Notes: generated from the sequence alone by a model not told the origin. Counted from the first letter of the stretch, positions 19,379 through 29,116 are shown. The stretch: DNA of 64,000 bases from Ichthyophis bannanicus (GCA_033557465.1 CM066031.1:1227577312-1227641311), one strand, 5' to 3'. Program-made: numbers and translations.

Positions 19379-20765
19379 TGTGATACAGCGGACCCTCTTC
19401 CGGAGAGAAAAATAGTTTTGAAGTCTGAAAGAAAAAGAAATTGCCTGCAATTTCCAGAGGATTCACCTAGAGGGAGCAGGAGAGTTAGGACAGAGACCAC
19501 AGAACCATGCCCTAGTGGGCAGGACTCATGTTCCAAAAGCTCACATTTAAGAGGAAGCAAGCAAGAGTCAGGAGGAAGCTTATCTGCTAGGAGCTTACCT
19601 GCAAGAAGCTCAGCTGCTAAAACCTCGTCTGCTTGGAGAGCTACTACTCAGGGAGCTGTGGAAAGATCACCCTCACCAGTTGGGAGAGACCAAGCGAATG
19701 CGTGTTCCAGAGAAGGACCAAAGAGATGCTATGAAGGTACTAGCCCAAGAGTGGGATCTAGGCCGCAAGCAAGCCTGAGTAAAAGGACAGGCTGGGAAAG
19801 GAGAACCAGTCCTGTAAGTGAGGACAGGCCGAGAAGGCCGAAGCCAAGCTAGACCGGGCCCTGAAGCCCACAAGAGAACAGGCCTCAAAGGCCAGAGGAG
19901 GAAAGACTGGGAGAGCAGGAGGAATATACCTGAGAGCACTGATACTGAAGGCAGCAGCCAAGGTAGGCCTCCAGCCTCACCCCAGAGAACCAAACGGAAA
20001 CCTAAAGGTAAAGCTTTTAACCTTTGTTATTGTGTGCCTGAAGTCAAGCTAAGAGAAGAATCCTGGGAAGGTGGTTCTCCTTATCTAAAACAAGAGCCAA
20101 AGCAAAAGTTAAAAGATAGTTTGAGCAAGAAAAGAACTTTTAGAGGAAAACATTATAGAGAGAATGTTTTTAGACCTCTAGAGCAAGAAATGCCATTTTG
20201 GTATTCCACCACGCTGAACCGTGGGCCCAAACAAACTGCCAAGCCTTGGGAAGCAGTGAGACGAACTCACATGAAGGACACTTACCTTGATCCCTCAGAG
20301 CAGGCCATGCAGGTGGAATCTGTACAGGAGGACATTGATAGTCCTATGGAATGTATATACTGTGCTGGAAGTGATATAGAAGCGTTCCAGAGCTCATTGA
20401 GTGAATGAAGTAATTTGCTATTGGATGTTTTTGACACTGTGAAGTTAACAGTTTTTGGTTATTCCATCTCTTACTTTCAAAATCTGCTGTAAAGACTTGT
20501 TTTGCTACGTACCGGAGTGTTTATCCTATGTTATGAACTCTTAGTGCTAAAAGGGGAAAATAAAGCCTTTTTCTTTTCCCTCCACTTTCGTGCAAGACTG
20601 TAGTCTCTTTGGGAGTTGGCAATGAGGCTGGCACAAGGCTCTGGCCCTTGACCCTCGCACCCGGCCAACCCTGATCACAAACATCTTGGTGACCCCCGGT
20701 CCCAGCCCTTCGGTGGAACCACTACGCCGCCACCAGGGGGTGCTGTGCGACCGGGGCGCGTCACA
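19379..20765 (+). repeat. Gypsy-A 5' LTR
   Basis: Begins TGTGATACAG and ends CGCGTCACA (short TGTGA/TCACA inverted ends). Poly(A) signal AATAAA at about 20559-20564, about 200 bp from the LTR end, places R/U5 downstream. The LTR carries an open frame from nucleotide 1, but in this copy a 2-bp loss near 19811 (GTGAGGACAGG where the 3' LTR has GTGAGAGGACAGG) shifts it: frames 19418-19852 and 19818-20408 overlap. Confidence 0.95.
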
Positions 20766-20767
20766 AG

Positions 20768-20785
20768 TGGCGTAGTTGGCAGGAT
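20768..20785 (+). promoter_or_regulatory. Gypsy-A primer binding site, tRNA-Ser-like
   Basis: TGGCGTAGTTGGCAGGAT begins two bases after the LTR. It is complementary to the 3' end of vertebrate tRNA-Ser (ATCCTGCCGACTACGCCA) at 17 of 18 positions. The tRNA sequence is recalled, not looked up. Confidence 0.75.
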
Positions 20786-21057
20786 AAACGCCAACGCAAC
20801 GGACGTGCCAAGTTAACCCACAGCAGTAAAATTGAAAAGGCGAATTTTTTTTTTTGAAAAAAAAAGAGGAAAACCCGGAACGGAACAGAAAACTCGCTGG
20901 ATTGGACTTGCGAAAACCTGGAACGGAGTTTCTGGAAGTAAGGAACGGATCCGAAGGAAAATCCTGTGACCTGACAATCCTGAGACCGTCCAGGAAAAGC
21001 AACAAGGCCGTGGAGAACAGCGTACTTTCCTCTAAGCTGACTCAACACTTAAACAAG

Positions 21058-21217
21058 GTAATAAGTGATTAAACCTGTTTTGTGTTGGATACTGGGGAAG
21101 TGTGCTTGACAGAGGTTAAGCGAGGTTAAGTGGAAAAAAAATAGCTTTTTTTTTTTTTTTTTTTGAGGGAAGTGCCGCACTTGAGTTTCCTTTCTCTTCT
21201 GTTTATTGTTGTTTCAG
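21058..21217 (+). other. Probable 160-bp leader intron before Gypsy-A gag
   Basis: Donor CAAG|GTAATAAGT at 21057/21058 and acceptor with a T/C-rich tract (21184-21217) ending TTGTTTCAG. Splicing would place the gag ATG (21223) five bases into the next exon. A near-identical arrangement, including a shared GCCGCACTTG motif inside the intron (21173 here), is present in Gypsy-B. Predicted from sequence only. Confidence 0.55.
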
Positions 21218-21222
21218 GGATC

Positions 21223-24200
21223 ATGGAACCCAAGGAGCTATGTGCCTGGATGGCACAACAATTCAACAAACAAGCGGAGTTGGCGCAATTAAGCCAAACG
21301 CAAGCACTGCAGGCAATGCAACAGCAGCAACAGCCGTTCATACAGACCATGAATACATGGCTTGCACAGCAGCAAGAAGAACTGGCAAGGAGTAAGCCTG
21401 AGAATCAGGCGACAACTGGACCCGTGAATCCAGACCATGGACAATGGGCATGTAATGACTTGGTGATGGGAAAATTGTGTGCAGAGGATGACATAGATGA
21501 TTTCCTAGATACCTTTACTCGAATAGCTACTTCGGCTAAATGGCCGAGCGAACAGTGGGCAATTCGACTAGCTGCGTCCCTTACGGGCGAGGCGCTAGCC
21601 GCCTACAGGGCAATGCCTCCAACCTTAGCTGATTCCTATGAGGAAGTAGTATTGGCTATAAGGGATCGCTTAGGCCTCTCATCTTTCACCTACAATAAAA
21701 TGTTTAGGGCTACCTGTTTGAGGGCTAATGAAACACCTAAGGCACTAGGTCATCGTGTGCGTAGTCTAGCTCATAAATGGCTACAGCCTGAGAGGAGAAA
21801 TATAGACACCCTAATGGATGTTATAATCCTTGAACAGTATATGGCTGCTCTGCCCAGTCGAGTGCAGAACTTTTTAATACTACAAAATTGCTGCACTACG
21901 TCTGACGCTATAACCCTTACTGAAAGGTATTTAGAAGCTGAAAAAGTTGCCCAACCTAGGATGAGCTCCAAGATAGCGATAGGGACTGAGGTACAAAAGC
22001 TGGAGAACCCGTCTCGTCCTCCATTTGTTGGTGAGAAAAATGTTAAAACCCAGGCAAGGGGGAATGTAAAGAAATGTTTTACATGTGGCAAGAGAGGACA
22101 CCTCCAGTATGAATGTTTTTCACGAACTGCTTTGGTGGGAGAGTCCCCCAGTGCAATACGTGAAGGTCTGGTCCTGGATGTAAAGATACAGGGCATAAAG
22201 GTGAAAGCGTTGTTGGATTGTGGAGCCGATCAGACTATGGTCTCTAAAAAGTTATGGTCGCTGATCCAGGCTCAAGGCCTATCGGTTCCAGAATCTCCAG
22301 TAGGACAAGTAAAAATTAAGTGTGTGCATGGTGCAGCCACTAGATACCCTGTGTACAAATTACAGATAAAACGCTTGGGCATTGTAAAGGAAATGCCGAT
22401 CGCTGTGGTACCTAGGTTACCACAGGAATTGGTCCTGGGCCGTGACTGGCCACAATTTAGGAGGACCCTAAAAGAAGGTTTATCGCCAGTGGCGAAATTA
22501 GATTCCACCTGCATCCAGCCAAAACCTAATGAATGTTCCTCCCTACGACAGAGTCAGACCTGCCAAGATGGTCCTTTTGTGAAGGCTCTAGTGTCTACAA
22601 GGTCGCATACGCAAGATGGTGAGCAGCCTTCCTGCTCCAAGGATATTTCCCTAGGGGAGCTCCCTTCGCATGACGGGCTAATAGGGGACCCCTCAAGCCG
22701 GGAAAGGAAGCCGATGGCAGAGCAAAGAAGAGAGAGGCAACATCGTTCTAAAGCAAGAGCGGAGCTGGAAGCAGGAAAAGGGATGCCGTGGATTCCGGCC
22801 GAGATGATGGAAAGGTTCCCATCATTTAAAATGGAACAGAGAGCGGATCCAGCGCTCACTCATGCCTTTGAGCAGACCAAAGAGGAAAGGGAGACATACC
22901 CAAGATTCCTCCTAGAAGAGGAGATACTCTACAGAGAAAGTAAGGACCTGCGAACTGGTCTAGTACGGAAACAACTGGTGGTCCCAAGTAATTTCAAGGC
23001 TTCAGTTCTACGCCTGGCGCATGACCACCCCGTTGGGGGTCATAAAGGTGCGCAGGGCACCCTGGATCAGATTTTGACTAGATTTTACTGGCCAGGGGTG
23101 TTTCGAGAGACGACACGTTTCTGTGAGTCCTGCGCGTCATGCCAAAGAGTCAGGACGCAGAAACCAACTGGAGTGCCATTAGTTTCGATGCCCATAATCA
23201 CAGACCCCGTCCGTAGACTGGCTGTGGACCTGGTAGGACCCCTCATCAAGACGCCACAGGGGTTTCAATATATACTAGTGATTATTGATCAAGCCACCAG
23301 ATTTCCTTGGGCCGTTCCCTTGAGGAATATTTCGGCCAAGTCTGTTGCCATCGAATTGATAAAATTATTTTGCGAAGTGGGATTCCCACAGGAGGTTTTG
23401 ACGGATCAAGGAAGTAATTTCCGGTCAAAATACCTTAACCAAGTATGGGATGCTTTTGGTATCCGCCACGTGCAGACAGCCGCTTACCACCCACAATGCA
23501 ACGGCCTGGTAGAGCGGTTAAACCAGAGCATAAAGCAAATGCTCAGGCGTGCTCTGGATGGACAGATGAATGAATGGGACACTATGCTACCTTTCGTGCT
23601 TTACGCCTGTAGAGAGAGAAAGCAGACCTCATTAGGTACATCCCCGTATGAACTTATGTACGGACGGACACCCAGGGGCATTCTCGATGTACTTAGAGAG
23701 CAGTGGTCCGAGCCGAAGGAGGTAGAAATGGGGATACCTTTATTCCTACAGAACTTGAGGACCCGACTCGAGCGAACTTCCAGGTTCGCCACTGAGGAAC
23801 TGGAGAAAAGCCAGAGAAAACAAAAATACTACTACGACAGGCGGGTGAAGCCTAGACATTTAAAAAACGGAGACAAGGTGATGGTGTTAGTCCCTGGAGC
23901 CACACCTAAGTTTGAGTCCCACTGGAAAGGGCCCTCTACGGTCGTCCGCCCGGTAGGGACCACTTCATACGTCGTTCGAGAGACGAATGGACGAGAGCAG
24001 GTGTATCATGCCAACCTTCTCCGACCTTGGCATGAGCGCGCGGCGCTATTAACTTCTAAAAAACCTTCGTATCACTGTGGTAAGAGACCGCTAAACAGGG
24101 CAGAATCCAGTATTACGTACTGCGGAGAAGAGGCTTTCCCAGCCCGTAATATTTTGAGAAGGGGGATGTGTGATACAGCGGACCCTCTTCCGGAGAGAAA

Positions 24201-25200
24201 AATAGTTTTGAAGTCTGAAAGAAAAAGAAATTGCCTGCAATTTCCAGAGGATTCACCTAGAGGGAGCAGGAGAGTTAGGACAGAGACCACAGAACCACGC
24301 CCTAGTGGGCAGGACTCATGTTCCAAAAGCTCACATTTAAGAGGAAGCAAGCAAGAGTCAGGAGGAAGCTTATCTGCTAGGAGCTTACCTGCAAGAAGCT
24401 CAGCTGCTAAAACCTCGTCTGCTTGGAGAGCTACTACTCAGGGAGCTGTGGAAAGATCACCCTCACCAGTTGGGAGAGACCAAGCGAATGCGTGTTCCAG
24501 AGAAGGACCAAAGAGATGCTATGAAGGTACTAGCCCAAGAGTGGGATCTAGGCCGCAAGCAAGCCTGAGTAAAAGGACAGGATGGGAAAGGAGAACCAGT
24601 CCTGTAAGTGAGAGGACAGGCCGAGAAGGCCGAAGCCAAGCCAGACCGGGCCCTGAAGCCCACAAGAGAACAGGCCTCAAAGGCCAGAGGAGGAAAGACT
24701 GGGAGAGCAGGAGGAATATACCTGAGAGCACTGATACTGAAGGCAGCAGCCAAGGTAGGCCTCCAGCCTCACCCCAGAGAACCAAACGGAAACCTAAAGG
24801 TAAAGCTTTTAACCTTTGTTATTGTGTGCCTGAAGTCAAGCTAAGAGAAGAATCCTGGGAAGGTGGTTCTCCTTATCTAAAACAAGAGCCAAAGCAAAAG
24901 TTAAAAGATAGTTTGAGCAAGAAAAGAACTTTTAGAGGAAAACATTATAGAGAGAATGTTTTTAGACCTCTAGAGCAAGAAATGCCATTTTGGTATTCCA
25001 CCACGCTGAACCGTGGGCCCAAACAAACTGCCAAGCCTTGGGAAGCAGTGAGACGAACTCACATGAAGGACACTTACCTTGATCCCTCAGAGCAGGCCAT
25101 GCAGGTGGAATCTGTACAGGAGGACATTGATAGTCCTATGGAATGTATATACTGTGCTGGAAGTGATATAGAAGCGTTCCAGAGCTCATTGAGTGAATGA
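21223..25200 (+). CDS. Gypsy-A polyprotein: gag, protease, integrase, LTR-encoded tail
   Basis: 1,325 codons without interruption. The start at 21223 (MEPKE) matches the Gypsy-B start and follows the splice acceptor; an upstream Met at 21163 would fall in the intron. Order: Gln-rich N-terminus and capsid-like helices (residues 1-270), CCHC knuckle 'CFTCGKRGHLQYEC' (about 284), protease 'LLDCGADQTMV' (about 330; DCG replaces D-S/T-G), a Ser/Arg-rich linker, integrase HHCC zinc domain (about 600-645), D,D,E core with Asp in 'AVDLVGP', Asp in 'LTDQGSNF', Glu in 'GLVERLNQS', and a GPY-like C-terminal module ending near 'YHANLLRPW'. From residue about 982 the frame passes the polypurine tract into the 3' LTR and runs 343 more codons. 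Reverse transcriptase is absent. Confidence 0.93.
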   Translation: MEPKELCAWMAQQFNKQAELAQLSQTQALQAMQQQQQPFIQTMNTWLAQQQEELARSKPENQATTGPVNPDHGQWACNDLVMGKLCAEDDIDDFLDTFTRIATSAKWPSEQWAIRLAASLTGEALAAYRAMPPTLADSYEEVVLAIRDRLGLSSFTYNKMFRATCLRANETPKALGHRVRSLAHKWLQPERRNIDTLMDVIILEQYMAALPSRVQNFLILQNCCTTSDAITLTERYLEAEKVAQPRMSSKIAIGTEVQKLENPSRPPFVGEKNVKTQARGNVKKCFTCGKRGHLQYECFSRTALVGESPSAIREGLVLDVKIQGIKVKALLDCGADQTMVSKKLWSLIQAQGLSVPESPVGQVKIKCVHGAATRYPVYKLQIKRLGIVKEMPIAVVPRLPQELVLGRDWPQFRRTLKEGLSPVAKLDSTCIQPKPNECSSLRQSQTCQDGPFVKALVSTRSHTQDGEQPSCSKDISLGELPSHDGLIGDPSSRERKPMAEQRRERQHRSKARAELEAGKGMPWIPAEMMERFPSFKMEQRADPALTHAFEQTKEERETYPRFLLEEEILYRESKDLRTGLVRKQLVVPSNFKASVLRLAHDHPVGGHKGAQGTLDQILTRFYWPGVFRETTRFCESCASCQRVRTQKPTGVPLVSMPIITDPVRRLAVDLVGPLIKTPQGFQYILVIIDQATRFPWAVPLRNISAKSVAIELIKLFCEVGFPQEVLTDQGSNFRSKYLNQVWDAFGIRHVQTAAYHPQCNGLVERLNQSIKQMLRRALDGQMNEWDTMLPFVLYACRERKQTSLGTSPYELMYGRTPRGILDVLREQWSEPKEVEMGIPLFLQNLRTRLERTSRFATEELEKSQRKQKYYYDRRVKPRHLKNGDKVMVLVPGATPKFESHWKGPSTVVRPVGTTSYVVRETNGREQVYHANLLRPWHERAALLTSKKPSYHCGKRPLNRAESSITYCGEEAFPARNILRRGMCDTADPLPERKIVLKSERKRNCLQFPEDSPRGSRRVRTETTEPRPSGQDSCSKSSHLRGSKQESGGSLSARSLPARSSAAKTSSAWRATTQGAVERSPSPVGRDQANACSREGPKRCYEGTSPRVGSRPQASLSKRTGWERRTSPVSERTGREGRSQARPGPEAHKRTGLKGQRRKDWESRRNIPESTDTEGSSQGRPPASPQRTKRKPKGKAFNLCYCVPEVKLREESWEGGSPYLKQEPKQKLKDSLSKKRTFRGKHYRENVFRPLEQEMPFWYSTTLNRGPKQTAKPWEAVRRTHMKDTYLDPSEQAMQVESVQEDIDSPMECIYCAGSDIEAFQSSLSE
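24169..25200 (+). CDS. LTR-encoded basic protein/pol extension (family A)
   Basis: 343 codons inside the LTR, in frame with pol. Very rich in Arg, Lys, Ser, Gly and Pro, with a low-complexity basic centre ('RTGREGRSQARPGPEAHKR') and a more ordered, acidic C-terminus ending '...DSPMECIYCAGSDIEAF'. No known domain, signal peptide or membrane segment. Comparable frames with a C-terminal P/Y-M-D/E-C motif occur in the other three LTRs of this window (families B, C and D). Function unknown; could be a C-terminal pol domain or a separate accessory protein. Confidence 0.6.
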   Translation, partial: CDTADPLPERKIVLKSERKRNCLQFPEDSPRGSRRVRTETTEPRPSGQDSCSKSSHLRGSKQESGGSLSARSLPARSSAAKTSSAWRATTQGAVERSPSPVGRDQANACSREGPKRCYEGTSPRVGSRPQASLSKRTGWERRTSPVSERTGREGRSQARPGPEAHKRTGLKGQRRKDWESRRNIPESTDTEGSSQGRPPASPQRTKRKPKGKAFNLCYCVPEVKLREESWEGGSPYLKQEPKQKLKDSLSKKRTFRGKHYRENVFRPLEQEMPFWYSTTLNRGPKQTAKPWEAVRRTHMKDTYLDPSEQAMQVESVQEDIDSPMECIYCAGSDIEAFQSSLSE

Positions 25201-25557
25201 AGTAATTTGCTATTGGATGTTTTTGACACTGTGAAGTTAACAGTTTTTGGTTATTCCATCTCTTACTTTCAAAATCTGCTGTAAAGACTTGTTTTGCTAC
25301 GTACCGGAGTGTTTATCCTATGTTATGAACTCTTAGTGCTAAAAGGGGAAAATAAAGCCTTTTTCTTTTCCCTCCACTTTCGTGCAAGACTGTAGTCTCT
25401 TTGGGAGTTGGCAACGAGGCTGGCACAAGGCTCTGGTCCTTGAACCTCGCACCCGGCCAACCCTGATCACAAACATCTTGGTGACCCCCGGTCCCAGCCC
25501 TTCGGTGGAACCACTACGCCGCCACCAGGGGGTGCTTTGCGACCGGGGCGCGTCACA
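24169..25557 (+). repeat. Gypsy-A 3' LTR
   Basis: 1,389 bp, preceded by the purine tract GAGAAGGGGGA (24156-24166). Starts TGTGATACAG, ends CGCGTCACA, followed by the AACT duplication. Its frame from nucleotide 1 is continuous with pol and ends at TGA 25198-25200. Confidence 0.95.
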
Positions 25558-25749
25558 AACTATGGGGAACAAACTCAGAAAGTAAGGGCCAAACCAATAC
25601 TAAAAGTTGGCCCTAATAGCCAAATCTATCACTTATCATGAGATACACAGAAAAAGCCACTGGGAGAAAAAAGAAATTAAGATATAAGGTCACGAAGTTG
25701 AAAAAACGTCAAATTTACAAGTGAGTACAGACTTTTGCACACCACTGTA

Positions 25750-25855
25750 TTTGTGTGAATCTGTGTTTTCCCATCTGAAAATGACAAAAGAGTATACAAC
25801 GTTCCAACATGACAGATGAACATCTCCAGGATTCCCTGAGACTGGCCCTCACGCA
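25750..25855 (+). pseudogene. hAT transposase, C-terminal dimerisation segment
   Basis: After removing 17818-25747 and one TA, the codons at 17811-17817 join 25750 in frame to give 'TYLCESVFSHLKMTK', the C-terminal hAT block ('CE..FS..K'), followed by 'TTFQHDR', a stop, and 'TSPGFPETGPHAI'-type sequence in shifted frames. This is the conserved hATC dimerisation region, so the hAT gene was continuous before the Tc1 insertion. Confidence 0.85.
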
Positions 25856-25857
25856 AT

Positions 25858-25995
25858 ATCTTTATTGAGGATTTAATATACCGCTCTTACCGTAGGCAAT
25901 AGAGCGGTTTACAAACAAATTATGAGTCTGCTGGGAAATAGAAAGGAACGCCAAATAAAATAGACAGGAAAGTAAGAGCAGAGACAGATAGAGAA
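25858..25995 (-). mobile_element. L2-type LINE 3' tail fragment
   Basis: TATACCGCTCTTACCGTAGGCAATAGAGCGGTTTACAAAC resembles, in the same orientation, the L2 3' ends at 5920, 60540 and 63700 (TATACCGC...GCGGTTTACAT). Only the 3' UTR stem remains; it sits directly behind the hAT C-terminus. Confidence 0.7.
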
Positions 25996-26189
25996 ATTAG
26001 TGAGCCTTAAGCTCCTTAAATATTTTAAGGCACATGTTACAAATGACATCCTAGTGCAAGCTGGGACGTCCAAGCCAGAATGTCTGGAAAAAAAAACAGG
26101 CACGTGTAAGTTCAAGCATGATTTCACAAACGTGGATGTGCCTGATATGGGCGTCTACATAGAATTTACAGAAGAACATTTCAGAACAG

Positions 26190-26330
26190 AGATGTCTAAT
26201 AGCCTAATGGTTAGAGTAGTGGGATAGAAGCAGAGCAACCAGGGTTCAAAGTCCAGTATGAGCTTTTCTGACCTTAGGCTAGTTACTTAACTCTACACTG
26301 CACTTCACTGATGCCTATTTGTTCCTGGAG
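26190..26330 (+). mobile_element. tRNA-derived SINE
   Basis: A box TAGCCTAATGG at 26200-26210 (perfect) and B box GTTCAAAGT at 26244-26252 (one mismatch to GTTCRANNC). Followed by CTTAGGCTAGTTACTTAACTC (26273-26293), a degenerate CORE segment. Confidence 0.65.
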
Positions 26331-26404
26331 CAGGTCTAAAAGCGGACGTGCCTGCACACATCTTCAATGTTTCTGAAACTGAAATCAAATTGGGATATCT
26401 ACTG

Positions 26405-26615
26405 TAAGTCCAGCCTAGTGGTTAGAACACTGGCTTGGTAACCAAGCAACCAGAGTTCAATTCCCACTAGCACTCCTTGTGGCCTTGGGCAAGTCACTTA
26501 ACCCTCCATTGCCTTGGAAGGCCTGGCAATCTACTTCCAGTGACACTGCCAAGAAAACCCAGGAGCTTCTGGGTCGCCAGCAGTCAGGACTGACTCAAAG
26601 GCAAACATTGCATTT
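26405..26615 (+). mobile_element. CORE-type tRNA SINE, second copy
   Basis: A box-like CAGCCTAGTGG at 26411-26421 (first base off consensus), B box GTTCAATTC at 26455-26463 (perfect), CORE segment CCTTGGGCAAGTCACTTAACC at about 26483-26503. The 3' part (AATCTACTTCCAGTGACACTGCCAAGAAAACC...GTCGCCAGCAGTCAGGACTGACTC) differs from the L2-tailed SINE at 15494, so it had a different LINE partner. Confidence 0.7.
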
Positions 26616-26639
26616 TTGCACTGTAAGTCCATTGCACCT

Positions 26640-28104
26640 TGTCAGACGGCTGCCTGGGTGAGAATCTTCACAGTCTTGACAAGTGCATATATCTATATGA
26701 TTTGCAAGGTATTGTGGGCAATGTAGTTCATTCACACCAGACACAGCTGCTGACAATAATTTAGTTGTGCTCTTGGGTAAAGCCAATAAGATATTTATTT
26801 ATGGGGTTATTTCTCCCAACACAGATATGCTTGGTAGCACATAAATTAGGCTACTTGCTTTCAGTGTTAACTTGGAAAAACAAAGTCACAATCAAAATCA
26901 CAACAAATGAAAAGCCACAAAGCAAGAAACAAACTGTTCTTTTCAGGTTAACTTCTGATTACTTCCCACATAGATACAGAAGTGATTCTCTCCTAGCTCA
27001 CAAGCAATTAGGTAAGGCTTAATTGCTAGCAGTTACCAGCTGAAACCCCTTAGCTGGCTTGCCTTCCACTGTGTGGGTCAAATCCTGCTTCAGGAGCTTT
27101 TCTGAGTAGATTAAAGAACAAATTTGTATTTCTTTGTGATGGTCGCTGTACTTTATAACAGAAAGTTACCAACGGAGTTTAGATAGAGAGCAGTCCATAT
27201 AAACAGGATCCTCATCTGCTATTATTCCCCCTTGTTCAACAAGCATGGGTTCAATATCATGGATTGGCACAGATGAATCTCTCAATGGAGCATTTTCAGG
27301 AGAATACTTGTTTCCCTGCTGTCTTTCAAGGTTATAGCTAGGGCATAGATCAGTGTTCATACCTGAGCTTCCATTGCTGCTAGAGTTCCTCTCTATATAG
27401 CCTGGCCAGTATGTAGTCCAGTTCTTATGTCCAGCCTTCCAATCCAGATCCCTGGATACTGGATCTCTCTTCACATACCTTCTGGCACAGGTCTTAGGGT
27501 CCCTTCCACGTGCAGCCGTCTCCCTCACAGGTAGCCTCTGGTGATTCCTGGCTCTGCAGCACCATTCCTCTGGCTTTCCCCAGTCCAATGGTGTATGCTG
27601 GCCCTTGGAATACCTCCCAGTATATGTACTGCTTTGGACTCTTCTAGACCTCTCAAAGGCTTTTCTCTTCCTTCTTCCAAAGGGTCTCTTTCCCTCTCTG
27701 TCCGTCCGGTTTGGCTTCTGCTTCTGATGATCCTTCAGATGAAACTGAGGATAATTCTCTGGATATCCAAGGTGATCATGAAGATGATCATCTGTAGAAT
27801 AAACTCTACTCTTATTCTGCCTGGATGAGTGCTCCTCACTAACACAGCGCAGCTGTGCTGAATCAGGCCCTGCCCTTTGAGATGAGTGCTTAGGGATTAC
27901 CTCATAGCCCTCCTGATTGAACACACGTTTCCCCACTTCAGCTCCTCTAATGGCTGTTGGAAACCTGGTGCATTCTGGGACTGGTAGTCTTTTATGGCAA
28001 AATTCTGTTTTCTCATTTCTACCAGCACTGACAGGTTGCTTGTTCAGAGACACTTCACCTTTTCTATAGCCCCTTCCTGAGCTATGATAAGCTTCCTTAT
28101 CACA
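26640..28104 (-). mobile_element. Solo LTR, Gypsy-type family D
   Basis: Read on the minus strand the LTR starts TGTGATAAGG (28104 downward) and ends CGTCTGACA (26640). A perfect 4-bp duplication flanks it: ACCT at 26636-26639 and 28105-28108 (AGGT on the minus strand). Length 1,465 bp, similar to the other LTRs here. A poly(A) signal AATAAA lies near 26790 on the minus strand. No internal Gypsy sequence is attached, so it is a recombination-derived solo LTR. It carries the family-typical open frame from nucleotide 1. Confidence 0.85.
27166..28104 (-). CDS. LTR-encoded protein, family D
   Basis: 312 codons from the first LTR nucleotide (TGT, Cys) to a stop at 27166-27168, with no interruption; the frame is also open 27 bp upstream of the LTR. 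The protein is basic and hydrophilic (Arg/Lys/Ser/His-rich, 'GRRKRKAFERSRRV') and ends '...EDPVYMDCSLSKLRW'. The YMDC near the C-terminus matches P/Y-M-D/E-C at the ends of the other LTR frames. No known domain. An uninterrupted frame in a solo LTR suggests either recent age or selection in the source element. Confidence 0.6.
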   Translation of the reverse strand, partial: CDKEAYHSSGRGYRKGEVSLNKQPVSAGRNEKTEFCHKRLPVPECTRFPTAIRGAEVGKRVFNQEGYEVIPKHSSQRAGPDSAQLRCVSEEHSSRQNKSRVYSTDDHLHDHLGYPENYPQFHLKDHQKQKPNRTDREGKRPFGRRKRKAFERSRRVQSSTYTGRYSKGQHTPLDWGKPEEWCCRARNHQRLPVRETAARGRDPKTCARRYVKRDPVSRDLDWKAGHKNWTTYWPGYIERNSSSNGSSGMNTDLCPSYNLERQQGNKYSPENAPLRDSSVPIHDIEPMLVEQGGIIADEDPVYMDCSLSKLRW

Positions 28105-28166
28105 ACCTCCCCAGACATGCCTCCACCACACTCCCTACCTTCTTGGATATATCTGCACTGGTGACA

Positions 28167-29116
28167 TCTTTAAAAGCCATTTGTAAAAGGGCTCTGGGGA
28201 CATCTCCATGATTTGGACATCCCCATGTACATCTTCATATATCCAAATCATGACTAAGACTTTTGTTGTTTTTGGAGATCTATGTTATTGCCCTTAATAT
28301 CCAAGCTAAAAATGTCTCCTATACAGATGTTTAGAAGCTTAAAGATTTTGCAAAGCTTTTAGCTTTCTATTATTCATTTTAAGTACGTACTTGGTCCTTT
28401 TTCCAAGATTCAAAAAGCTGGTGGATGAAATGCAGGCTCAGACGTCTCACTAATGAGCAAGAATGAAATATTAAAGACTGTGCAAGATCAGCTGGATCAA
28501 TACTCAACCTAAATTTAACACAAATTACTTAATAAAAGTTAAAGAAAGTTATTAAGGCAGTTAAAGAAAGTTATTACTCAATAAAACTTTAAGAAAAAAA
28601 GTACTTTCCATTTCCCCTCGCAGTTCTTTCTGGATCTTCGTCTCTGTTTTGTTTTTGCTTAATTTGCTTCACAGCTGATCACATCCAAGTAAATGACAGA
28701 AGGTTCATTAAAAATGGGGGGGGGGGGTTGGAATCCTCCAACTTTATTGGGTTAAAATTTAATTTAAAACTAATTTGAAACTTAATTTTCATGGTGGTAG
28801 ATCACCAGCACTTTTGACCGGAAAAAGTAGATCACGACCTGTTTGAAGTTGGACATGCCTGTTACATGGCATGACTGCGAACTATGGTTATTGGCCTGTT
28901 TCATCAGATCGGTGTTTTTTTGTCTTAATAGTTCATGGGCAAAGTATTCAGTAAAATATAAGATTATTAAAGTATCTGAATATTTTTGACAAATTTTATA
29001 AAGATTTCTTTGGAACAATAACGACAGTGTGGATTTGGTAGTTGTTATCCTGTGGATATAACAACGAAGAATGAGCTCCATTTTTTGCTTTTTAGCATTT
29101 CACAAATGCATTCTGC
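28167..29116. other. Unassigned AT-rich DNA
   Basis: No domain, RNA gene or terminal repeat recognised. A G-run (28718-28727) and an AT-rich stretch (28750-28795) are the only notable features. A 99-codon minus-strand frame (28782-29081) has no domain I recognise. Confidence 0.4.

Larger units (their letters stand above)
19379..25557 (+). mobile_element. Gypsy-A LTR retrotransposon (gag-PR-INT, no RT)
   Basis: Complete element: 5' LTR 19379-20765, primer site 20768-20785, leader with probable intron, one ORF 21223-25200, polypurine tract about 24156-24166, 3' LTR 24169-25557. A 4-bp AACT duplication flanks it (19375-19378 and 25558-25561). The LTRs differ by roughly eight substitutions plus a few 1-2 bp indels in about 1.39 kb, so it is recent. 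No reverse transcriptase or RNase H lies between integrase and 3' LTR, and the frame is unbroken, so this is a clean internal deletion rather than decay. Confidence 0.93.
17818..25747 (+). mobile_element. Tc1/mariner transposon, split by Gypsy-A
   Basis: Termini CAGTGGTGTGCAAAAGTCTG at 17818-17837 and, reverse-complemented, the same sequence at 25728-25747, flanked by TA on both sides (17816-17817 and 25748-25749), the standard Tc1/mariner target. Without the Gypsy insertion (19379-25561) it is about 1.75 kb, a normal Tc1 length. Inverted repeats extend about 30 bp with decay. Transposase remnants lie at 18195-19213. Confidence 0.93.

Noticed and set aside
28105..28131. LTR D beginning at TGTGGTGG (28130) or TGTCACC (28166)
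   Set aside because: Neither gives a target duplication; TGTGATAAGG at 28104 gives a perfect AGGT duplication and the same phase as the other LTR frames.
28782..29081. 99-codon minus-strand frame
   Set aside because: No domain recognised and AT-rich; insufficient to call a gene.
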